A program made the translations under genes and the position numbers. From Bacillota bacterium (lineage in GTDB: Bacteria; Bacillota; Bacilli; Alicyclobacillales; Alicyclobacillaceae): a stretch of 10,356 nucleotides of DNA. The notes under the pieces were generated by a model. It saw nothing but the letters and a program-made list of their open reading frames with translations. It ran no database searches and had not been told where the DNA came from. Shown piece by piece: positions 5,441 through 10,356 of the stretch; within the stretch, counting starts at the first letter, position 1, and each line of letters starts with the position of its first letter. The stretch lies in the NCBI GenBank assembly GCA_021820805.1, contig JAKADF010000070.1:1-10356 (forward strand), in the 5' to 3' direction.

Positions 5441-6676
5441 CTAAAAAAAACTGTTTCCAGCTAACGCTAACAGCGTATGATACAAAACCTCAGCTCCAAC
5501 TCCGCAATCTTCTTTCGAACTCCACTCATCAGGATGATGGCTGATGCCATCTTTTGATCGTACAAAAATCATGCCAATTGGACATAAATCTTGAAGTTGC
5601 ATTCCATCGTGGCCTGCTCCGCTGACAATGTCAATCGTGTCTATCCCAATCGCATTGCATGCTGTGCGTACTGCGTTTTGAATTTCATTTGAGCAATAAA
5701 CCGGTTCTATATCCTGAAGGATTTCAACGTCAAGTAAAAGCCCTCGGTCACGGCAGATCTGTAAAGCCCTTTCCCGAATTTTTTGCTCTACACCCTTACG
5801 GATGTCTATATCTACATCACGTAGATCTAATGTAAATTCAACTCGGCCAGGAATAATATTTACTCCACCAGGAATAACAGATAATTGTCCAACAGTACCC
5901 ACCGTACGTTCTTCTCTCTTGGACTCTTCTTCAATTACCTGTACAACAAGAGCAGTACCAACCAGTGCGTCATGCCGCAACGCCATCGGTGTTGTGCCTG
6001 CATGCCCTGCTTGGCCTGTTATCGTAAATTTGAGCCATAGCGGCCCCGCAATACCTGTTACAACCCCGACTGGTAAGTTCGCCCGTTCCAATATTCTTCC
6101 CTGTTCAATATGTACTTCAACATAGGCATAAACTGATTTGCTTGCACGCGCAGCCTCAGAAATGTTTTCAGGATTGAACCCAACGGACAACATTGCTTGT
6201 GCGATGGTCATACCTTCTGAATCTCTTGCTTCCAATTCTGCACGTGTCAACATTCCTGCAAGACCTCTGCTGCCAGTCATTCCAAATCGAAAACGAGCAC
6301 CTTCTTCATCAGTGAAAGCAATAACTTCAATTGGCCGTTCTGTTTCAATTCCTGTTTCATTCAATGTTTGGACAGCTTCCAGAGACGACAACACACCAAG
6401 CGGTCCATCGAAATTTCCACCATTGTAAACTGAGTCAAGATGAGACCCTGTTAGAACAACTGCAGCATTTCTATCTCGACCTTCTTTGCGGCCAATCAGG
6501 TTCCCGACTGCATCTTCCCATACTCGAAGTCCGGCTTCCTTCATCCACTTAGCAACAAGATCCTTTGCAATACGTTCTTCTTTGCTAAAAGTTAATCGAG
6601 TGACTCCACCTGTTTCCTGCTTTCCAACTTCACTAAGTGCTTCAATTCTGCGCCAAAGCCTGTCTTGATTTATCAA
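5441..6676 (-). CDS. M20-family amidohydrolase (N-carbamoyl-L-amino acid hydrolase / allantoate amidohydrolase type)
   Basis: Cytoplasmic bimetallic hydrolase that removes a carbamoyl or ureido group from N-carbamoyl amino acids or allantoate-like substrates. At about 411 residues it matches the AmaB/HyuC/AllC group (about 409). Numbering from TTG: metal ligands His79 (TGSHLDS), Asp90 (NFDGPLG), Glu124/Glu125 (TDEEGARF), His189 (EVHIEQG) and His380/381 (ISHHPDEWS). The lid-domain GHAGTTPM (224-231), Asn273 (GGVNIIPG) and Arg286 (DLRD) match known substrate-binding positions, and SGAGHDG lies at 352-358. The substrate cannot be decided from sequence. No hydantoinase, racemase or allantoinase gene is adjacent. 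An ATG at 6697 has no ribosome binding site, while the TTG at 6676 follows GGGGG and gives the family's usual INQDRLW start. Either is possible. Confidence 0.9.
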   Translation of the reverse strand: MINQDRLWRRIEALSEVGKQETGGVTRLTFSKEERIAKDLVAKWMKEAGLRVWEDAVGNLIGRKEGRDRNAAVVLTGSHLDSVYNGGNFDGPLGVLSSLEAVQTLNETGIETERPIEVIAFTDEEGARFRFGMTGSRGLAGMLTRAELEARDSEGMTIAQAMLSVGFNPENISEAARASKSVYAYVEVHIEQGRILERANLPVGVVTGIAGPLWLKFTITGQAGHAGTTPMALRHDALVGTALVVQVIEEESKREERTVGTVGQLSVIPGGVNIIPGRVEFTLDLRDVDIDIRKGVEQKIRERALQICRDRGLLLDVEILQDIEPVYCSNEIQNAVRTACNAIGIDTIDIVSGAGHDGMQLQDLCPIGMIFVRSKDGISHHPDEWSSKEDCGVGAEVLYHTLLALAGNSFF

Positions 6677-6817
6677 TCTGAGAATACCCCCAAGCATTCA
6701 AATATTTACAGTTTTTGTGTAGATCAAATGACTCTCATCACGCGTTGCAACTGATGAAAAATAATCACTCTAAAATTCACTGGCATTGTCTTAAATCCTG
6801 TGAATACAACTCATGCT

Positions 6818-6834
6818 ATTATTACGGTAATGAT
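6818..6834. promoter_or_regulatory. 17-base near-palindromic operator candidate
   Basis: ATTATTAC-G-GTAATGAT is symmetric at 14 of 16 arm positions around 6826. It lies between the divergent M20 hydrolase and DUF2164 genes, 91 bases before the DUF2164 start and about 140 bases before the hydrolase start. The ATTAC/GTAAT half-sites recall metal-regulator boxes of the Zur type, but the match is not strict enough to name a regulator. Confidence 0.4.
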
Positions 6835-6924
6835 TCTACTTTAAAAAGAATACTTAAAATAATTACCTGCAGCAGTTGGCTTAAAATATTTGAGATACTG
6901 CCAAGAGAGGAATGGCTATATATT

Positions 6925-7179
6925 ATGCTGTCAATTAAGTTACCAAAAGAACAGAAGGTACTTTTTGCGGAGGAAATTCAACAATACCTTGAGGGCCAAT
7001 TATCCGAGCGGATCGGAAACCTTGCAGCAGAAGCACTATTTGATTTTGTTGTAGAACTGGCAACACCATATATTTATAATCAAGCAGTAACGGATTCCCG
7101 GAATACTGTGATGCAACAAATGGAGCGAATAGATGAAGAACTGAGTTTTCTTGAAAAACCTGTTAGAAGACGCAGGTAG
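6925..7179 (+). CDS. DUF2164 family protein
   Basis: Small cytoplasmic protein of 84 residues and unknown function. The sequence carries family hallmarks: KLPKEQK near the N-terminus, a charged helix EEIQQYLEGQL, GNLAAEALFDFVVE (31-44), TPYIYNQAV (47-55) and a C-terminal helix ending LEKPVRRRR. Length agrees with DUF2164 (about 80). The open frame extends back in frame to 6715, but that 70-residue extension is rich in Cys, His and Tyr, unlike the family, and has no ribosome binding site. ATG 6925 is therefore chosen, although its AGAGAGG (6904-6910) sits 14 bases upstream, longer than usual. Divergent from the M20 hydrolase, convergent with the SDR gene. Confidence 0.85.
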   Translation: MLSIKLPKEQKVLFAEEIQQYLEGQLSERIGNLAAEALFDFVVELATPYIYNQAVTDSRNTVMQQMERIDEELSFLEKPVRRRR

Positions 7180-7220
7180 ACGTCTATAGCCACTTACGTC
7201 AAAATTTAGAAAGCAATTCT

Positions 7221-7263
7221 ATGTCCTCCATCGCAAATCGTCATGCTCTGCGAAGGAGGACAT
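7221..7263. terminator. strong hairpin between convergent genes, no T tract
   Basis: ATGTCCTCC (7221-7229) and GGAGGACAT (7255-7263) are perfect 9-base arms, with an inner pairing CGCA/TGCG (7232-7235 with 7249-7252) and a 13-base loop. It lies between the 3' ends of DUF2164 (+) and SDR (-). Position suggests a 3' end element, but neither strand is followed by a T run, so it may be an RNase barrier or weak terminator rather than a classical intrinsic one. Confidence 0.5.
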
Positions 7264-7275
7264 TCCCCCTAGTAC

Positions 7276-8019
7276 TTACAAAGACATACCAGCGTCTACT
7301 ACGACGGTAGTTCCAGTAACAGTATCAGTTTCACATAGCGCCAGTATTTGCCGTGCGCAATCATCTAAGGTAGGAACCTTATGTAATGGAGAGTGCTTTA
7401 AAAAATTGTCTATTGTAGACTGACTGTGTCCTTTTGTCCAACGAGTCTCGAGCAGCCCTGGTGCAATACAATTGACTAACACATCAGGTGCCATAGCTTT
7501 AGCCAATCCTTTAGTAAGATGTATAGATGCACTCTTTGATACAGAGTAAGGTAACGAACTTCCACTAGGCCGAATACCAGCGATAGAAGATACGACTACA
7601 ATTCTCCCCTCACCATGAGCCTTCAAGTGTCGAGCGGCTGATTTAGCGCATAACCATACGCCCTTAACGTTGACATTCATAATCCTATCCCAATCGTCTT
7701 CGGATACACCTTCTAGGTTTTCAAAAGGCTGAAATACGGTCGTTCCCGCATTAGCGACCAAAACGTCAAGTCGACCAAAACGTTTGACTACCGAGTCAAT
7801 CATTTCCTCAACTTCAGATGCAGAGGAAACGTCTGCTTTAACAATCATACTTTTATTACCAAGTTCTTCGATTTTGGCCATGGTAACTTCAGCGTCAGTT
7901 TTTGATCTAGAATAGTTGATTGCTACATCCATACCTGCTTTTGCCAACATTAGGCTGGTTTCCTTGCCTAATCCGGTTCCACCGCCTGTAACTAATGCCA
8001 CTTTGCTTTGAAGATTCAT
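7276..8019 (-). CDS. SDR-family oxidoreductase (3-oxoacyl-ACP reductase/FabG-like)
   Basis: Classical short-chain dehydrogenase of 247 residues, NAD(P)H-dependent, cytoplasmic. Cofactor motif TGGGTGLG (11-18), a basic residue in NYSRSK after the second strand (suggesting NADPH), NAG (90-92), Asn117, catalytic Ser144/Ser145, Tyr158 and Lys162 (PYSVSKSA), then APG (186-188). The substrate is unknown. The FabG-like sequence does not imply fatty-acid synthesis, as no fatty-acid gene is near. An upstream in-frame GTG at 8028 lies within the ribosome binding site. The ATG at 8019, with AGAGGTG six bases upstream, is the right start. Divergent from the aldo/keto reductase gene, so the two reductases may be co-regulated. 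Confidence 0.92.
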   Translation of the reverse strand: MNLQSKVALVTGGGTGLGKETSLMLAKAGMDVAINYSRSKTDAEVTMAKIEELGNKSMIVKADVSSASEVEEMIDSVVKRFGRLDVLVANAGTTVFQPFENLEGVSEDDWDRIMNVNVKGVWLCAKSAARHLKAHGEGRIVVVSSIAGIRPSGSSLPYSVSKSASIHLTKGLAKAMAPDVLVNCIAPGLLETRWTKGHSQSTIDNFLKHSPLHKVPTLDDCARQILALCETDTVTGTTVVVDAGMSL

Positions 8020-8051
8020 TTTAATCACCTCTTAGCTTAAAGAATCTCATA

Positions 8052-8077
8052 AAATTCAGTAGTTTTCTACTAAATTT
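8052..8077. repeat. interrupted palindrome in the SDR leader
   Basis: AAATT-C-AGTAG-TTTT-CTACT-A-AATTT: two 5-base arms on each side with one mismatch position. On the minus strand it starts at the -10 of the SDR promoter and covers the expected transcription start, a classic repressor position. It would also form a hairpin in the 5' UTR. Confidence 0.5.
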
Positions 8078-8101
8078 AGATGAAAAATGATAACATCTCA
8101 A
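8073..8101 (-). promoter_or_regulatory. SigA-type promoter for the SDR gene
   Basis: On the minus strand TTGAGA (8101-8096), a 17-base spacer, TAAATT (8078-8073). An inverted pair AGATG/CATCT (8078-8082 and 8094-8098) spans the spacer, and a second palindrome (8052-8077) overlaps the -10 and the start site. It lies 54 bases before the SDR ATG. Confidence 0.5.
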
Positions 8102-8132
8102 AGGCAGCTAGTTCTCTTTTCCAAAATAGATA

Positions 8133-8258
8133 TTAAACTCTGCTATCATCGCCAAGATTATCTTCTGCGTCAAACATGATTGACTGTGTTTCCTTTTTCA
8201 AAGTTAGTTCATGTTCTACCATGGTTTCCATAATCGCGGTAAAAGCGATAAAATTCAA
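8133..8258 (-). pseudogene. possible small ORF or gene remnant, unrecognised
   Basis: Open minus-strand frame ending TAA (8135-8133), with possible starts TTG 8258 (41 aa) or ATG 8231 (32 aa). Neither has a ribosome binding site. The translation is plausible protein, acidic toward the end (METMVEHELTLKKE, then MFDAEDNLGDDSRV). It overlaps the AKR promoter region. It may be a leftover 3' end of a lost gene, or chance. Confidence 0.2.
8225..8254 (+). promoter_or_regulatory. possible promoter for the aldo/keto reductase gene
   Basis: TTTCCA (8225-8230), 18 bases, TAAAAT (8249-8254). The spacer contains an ATCGC/GCGAT inverted pair (8232-8236 and 8244-8248) that could be an operator. The leader to the ATG at 8289 would be about 28 bases. 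Confidence 0.35.
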
Positions 8259-8288
8259 TGCATCTACAGTTAATCAAGGAGGTTAAAT

Positions 8289-9155
8289 ATGCCTAAGGAA
8301 GATATCTCAGCCAAAATGTCTGGTTCATTTGCAATTGGAGGAGATTTAACGGTTAATCGATTGGGCTATGGTGCTATGCAATTAACAGGACCTGGTGTAT
8401 GGGGAGAGCCACGAGACCCACAAGAAGCTGTGAAAGTTCTAGTGCGCGCTTTAGAACTTGGTGTTACCTTCATAGATACAGCAGATTCGTATGGGCCGTT
8501 TGTATCCGAAATGCTTATTAAAAAGGCTTTACACCCATACCCAAAAGACCTGGTAATTGCAACAAAAGCTGGGCTTACACGATCCGGCCCAAACGATTGG
8601 CGCCCGGTTGGCCGCCCTGAGTACTTGCGCCAACAAGTAGAATTGAGTTTACGTCACCTTGAACTAGAGCGAATTGACCTCTTGCAACTGCACCGCGTTG
8701 ATCCAAAGGTTCCTCTTGAAGAACAAGTTGGTGAACTTGCACTTTTACAAAAAGAAGGCAAGATTCGGTATATCGGCTTAAGTGAAGTGAGCGTTTCGCA
8801 AATAGAAGAAGCTAGAAAAATTGCTAATATTGTTTCAGTGCAAAACTTGTACAATCTAACTAAACGAGATGCCGAACCAGTTCTTGAATACTGTGAAGCC
8901 CACAATATTGCTTTCATTCCATGGTTCCCGTTGGCCACAGGCAAATTGGCGCAAGAAGGAGGACCATTGGACGAATTAGCAAAGAATCACTCTGCTAAGC
9001 CTTCTCAACTCGCTCTTGCATGGTTGCTTAAGAAGTCCAGAGTGATGCTGCCTATTCCTGGAACTTCTTCTGTAGCTCACCTGGAAGAAAATATTGCTGC
9101 AGCAGGAATTGTACTGAATGATGCGGACTTTGAGACACTTTCACAAGTGCGTTAA
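8289..9155 (+). CDS. aldo/keto reductase
   Basis: NADPH-dependent carbonyl reductase with a TIM barrel, cytoplasmic, 288 residues, normal for the shorter bacterial AKRs of the pyridoxal reductase/YdbC-like type. The catalytic tetrad is complete: Asp63 and Tyr68 (FIDTADSYG), Lys93 (ATKAG) and His135 (LQLHRVD). Other landmarks are [11 protein letters not shown] (24-34), [18 protein letters not shown] (183-190), [10 protein letters not shown] (211-220) and the cofactor-binding IPGTSS (256-261). The start has a strong AAGGAGG (8276-8282) six bases upstream. It is transcribed away from the SDR gene and closed by a terminator at 9194-9230. The physiological substrate cannot be inferred. Confidence 0.94.
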   Translation: MPKEDISAKMSGSFAIGGDLTVNRLGYGAMQLTGPGVWGEPRDPQEAVKVLVRALELGVTFIDTADSYGPFVSEMLIKKALHPYPKDLVIATKAGLTRSGPNDWRPVGRPEYLRQQVELSLRHLELERIDLLQLHRVDPKVPLEEQVGELALLQKEGKIRYIGLSEVSVSQIEEARKIANIVSVQNLYNLTKRDAEPVLEYCEAHNIAFIPWFPLATGKLAQEGGPLDELAKNHSAKPSQLALAWLLKKSRVMLPIPGTSSVAHLEENIAAAGIVLNDADFETLSQVR

Positions 9156-9193
9156 ACTAAAATCCTACGTGCAGAATGAGACAAAACCAAGAC

Positions 9194-9230
9194 AACCTAG
9201 GGGTATATTATACTTGGCCCCTAGGTTTTA
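9194..9230 (+). terminator. Rho-independent terminator of the AKR gene
   Basis: AACCTAGGGG (9194-9203) and CCCCTAGGTT (9218-9227) form a perfect 10-bp stem with a 14-base loop, followed by TTTTA. It lies 38 bases after the AKR stop codon. Confidence 0.8.
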
Positions 9231-9732
9231 TAGCTCAATTCGAGGCAACACTTGCACATGCCTGTCGTCGGTTGATTCGGATGCACATATATCGCTCCGA
9301 ACCAACGCGATGGACCCTAATTTGTTATGTAAACTAATCTTTTGGCCTTTGAAAGTGACTTATCCGACAGAAGGCAAGTCTTCCGAATAACCGCCAAATG
9401 TCAAGTAATGTACGAGCAGTTCACTTCCTAAATTGGGTGTTAAGAATGTGTGTGGACATGAGTCACTCGTTACGCCTTGGTTTGATCCCGAGAACAGGTC
9501 TAAGTAGTTTGGTTGACTTGGATGCATAATGAAATATAACAACTTACTATCCATCCAGAAATTCTCTCTCTCCTTACTAACTAAATATATTTCACAAAAA
9601 TCAGCTAATGTTAGCAACTTCAATCTACATCAAACTAAAACTACTATCGTTCTTAGCGGTTTTCTCGTAAGTTATTAATCGCTGTTGATTTGGCTTTATC
9701 AAACATCTTTTTATAAATGGAAAAAATGCCTG
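9231..9732. other. intergenic region with no convincing gene
   Basis: About 500 bases. An open frame on the minus strand (9360-9623, 87 codons from TTG, or 64 from ATG 9554) has a purine-rich GGAGAGAGAG before the ATG but an unrecognised translation, so I do not call it. An imperfect hairpin is at 9271-9306. The translated frames do not resemble a known family to me; the stretch could be decayed sequence. Confidence 0.6.
9271..9306. repeat. imperfect inverted repeat
   Basis: GTTGATTCGGA (9271-9281) and TCCGAACCAAC (9296-9306) pair at 10 of 11 positions around a 14-base loop. There is no T tract. The function is unknown. Confidence 0.4.
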
Positions 9733-9762
9733 TTTACTCGACAAATTCGAAATTGGTATAAT
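9733..9762 (+). promoter_or_regulatory. strong promoter of the 9769-9877 RNA
   Basis: A consensus -10 TATAAT (9757-9762) carries the extended -10 dinucleotide TG (9754-9755). TTTACT (9733-9738) is 18 bases upstream as a -35. This is the best -10 in the window. No open reading frame follows before the terminator, which points to a non-coding RNA. Confidence 0.7.
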
Positions 9763-9768
9763 TAAATA

Positions 9769-9877
9769 TGTGCAAACGTCGTGCACATATTTACCCCGTA
9801 TTACTATACGCTTTACTGATGTACAGCGGTATAGTAGTAACTTAGACCATCGTATATACGATGGCCTTCTTTTTTTT
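9769..9877 (+). ncRNA. candidate small RNA with three hairpins
   Basis: Bounded by the promoter at 9733-9762 and a terminator at 9847-9877; about 109 nt. Hairpin 1 comes from AAATATGTGC (9764-9773) and GCACATATTT (9783-9792), a perfect 10-base inverted repeat whose first bases precede the likely start. An apparently unpaired ACCCC (9793-9797) follows. Hairpin 2 pairs TACTATAC (9802-9809) with GTATAGTA (9829-9836). Hairpin 3 is the terminator. C-rich unpaired stretches are used by some Gram-positive regulatory RNAs to block ribosome binding sites. That role here is inference. It contains no ribosome binding site plus start codon. I do not recognise the family. Alternatives are a leader for the 46-aa protein gene (150 bases downstream, but beyond the terminator) or a plasmid-type countertranscript remnant. 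Confidence 0.6.
9847..9877 (+). terminator. Rho-independent terminator of the small RNA
   Basis: CCATCGTAT/ATACGATGG (9847-9864) is a perfect 18-base palindrome, realistically a 6-bp stem with a TATATA loop, followed by TTCTTTTTTTT (9867-9877). Confidence 0.85.
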
Positions 9878-9886
9878 CTGTTTTCG

Positions 9887-9915
9887 TTGTTATAACAGCT
9901 CCTATTCGATAAAAT
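9887..9915 (+). promoter_or_regulatory. possible promoter for the 46-aa membrane protein
   Basis: TTGTTA (9887-9892), 17 bases, TAAAAT (9910-9915). A second candidate is an extended -10, TG-T-TATTAT (9982-9990), without a clear -35. Either would place the start of transcription ahead of the GTG at 10027. Confidence 0.35.
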
Positions 9916-10026
9916 ATAATAACTAACTAATTAAATCTAACAATAGATAACCTGATTCGACAAACTTCTACATGTGTATTGTGTTATTATTTTGAACTAA
10001 TCAACATAAGTTCCGAGGTGAATAAA

Positions 10027-10167
10027 GTGATAATTCTAGTTATTCTATCTACTTGTATTTTCGCAGTTCTATTTTTGCTATTAGCTGTTTTTGACGATCA
10101 TATCAATAAACGAGGAAGGAAGTGGAAGGGCCGTCATTTAAGAGTCATCAGAGGGGGTAAAAGGTAG
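10027..10167 (+). CDS. small single-pass membrane protein, unknown function
   Basis: 46 residues from GTG 10027, which has GAGGTG (10015-10020) six bases upstream. An upstream in-frame ATG at 9979 lacks a ribosome binding site. Residues 2-22 are one hydrophobic helix (IILVILSTCIFAVLFLLLAVF). After FDDH comes a strongly basic tail (NKRGRKWKGRHLRVIRGGKR), predicting an N-out/C-in membrane peptide by the positive-inside rule. No family is recognised. Small cationic membrane peptides include type I toxins, sporulation proteins and subunit regulators. Nothing here decides among them. No terminator follows it before the next gene. Confidence 0.6.
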   Translation: MIILVILSTCIFAVLFLLLAVFDDHINKRGRKWKGRHLRVIRGGKR

Positions 10168-10312
10168 CCAGAATATTCATTTGAAATTTATTTTGGGTTT
10201 AAATAATCCGAATGTTCAATATATGCTGTGATGTAGTAACTAAAATCATGACAGTTAAATTTTTTTAAACAGACTGTCTCAATAAATAGGCCGCATTCAT
10301 CTTGGGAAAACT

Positions 10313-10335
10313 GTTAAATACTTAAATGATTTAAC
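10313..10335. promoter_or_regulatory. palindromic operator candidate before the last gene
   Basis: GTTAAAT (10313-10319) and ATTTAAC (10329-10335) are perfect 7-base arms with a 9-base spacer, ending two bases before the GGAGG of the following start. AT-rich palindromes here could bind a repressor or fold over the ribosome binding site. Confidence 0.4.
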
Positions 10336-10349
10336 ATGGAGGTTGTTTG

Positions 10350-10356
10350 GTGCATT
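10350..10356 (+). CDS. start of a gene cut by the window edge
   Basis: GTG (10350-10352) with GGAGG (10338-10342) seven bases upstream. Only GTG CAT and one further base are inside the window, so the product is unknown. Confidence 0.45.

Noticed and set aside
6715..6924. 70-residue N-terminal extension of the DUF2164 protein
   Set aside because: The extension has atypical composition (many Cys, His, Tyr), no ribosome binding site, and goes beyond the known length of the family. It also covers the intergenic operator candidate.
9118..9390. 90-codon plus-strand open frame overlapping the end of the AKR gene
   Set aside because: It starts inside the AKR coding sequence in another frame, runs through the AKR terminator, and has no ribosome binding site.
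9360..9623. 87-codon minus-strand open frame (or 64 codons from ATG 9554)
   Set aside because: The TTG start lacks a ribosome binding site, the translation resembles nothing I recognise, and the stretch looks non-coding. The purine-rich run before ATG 9554 leaves a small chance that it is real.
1..10356. CRISPR array, tRNA or rRNA genes
   Set aside because: No regularly spaced direct repeats, no cloverleaf-like segments and no conserved rRNA sequence were seen on either strand.

Overview
The window looks like a chromosomal segment of a low-to-moderate G+C member of the Bacillota, most likely Bacillales. The evidence is the YqiQ-type methylisocitrate lyase, strong GGAGG-type ribosome binding sites, several GTG or TTG starts, and short hairpin-plus-T terminators. 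No rRNA, tRNA, CRISPR array, intact insertion sequence or phage gene is visible. The organism call is inference from gene style, not a database match.

Layout: prpB (114-1034, +); a 486-base intergenic stretch with a 46-nt stem-loop and a terminator; guaC (1521-2504, +); a shared terminator; then, on the minus strand, a gamma-carbonic-anhydrase-family gene (3908-4423) followed by an Fsr-like MFS transporter (2668-3846), probably co-transcribed. Next comes about 1 kb without a conventional gene (4424-5440). It holds a 440-base unit bounded by a perfect 14-base inverted repeat, and a minus-strand 31-codon membrane-peptide gene whose predicted mRNA has a structured layout. An M20 amidohydrolase (5441-6676, -) and a DUF2164 gene (6925-7179, +) diverge. 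An SDR oxidoreductase (7276-8019, -) and an aldo/keto reductase (8289-9155, +) also diverge, across a region with a good promoter and small palindromes. The right end (9156-10356) is mostly non-coding. It carries a strong promoter, a three-hairpin RNA of about 110 nt ending in a terminator, a 46-aa single-pass membrane protein and the first codons of a further gene.

Functionally the genes are a loose set of small metabolic units: propionate/methylcitrate metabolism (prpB), purine interconversion (guaC), amide or N-carbamoyl hydrolysis (M20), and NAD(P)H-linked carbonyl chemistry (SDR and AKR). They do not form one pathway. The two things most worth a second look are the small membrane-peptide locus at 4932-5226, which resembles a type I toxin mRNA, and the compact RNA gene at 9769-9877. 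Both are inferred from sequence layout alone.
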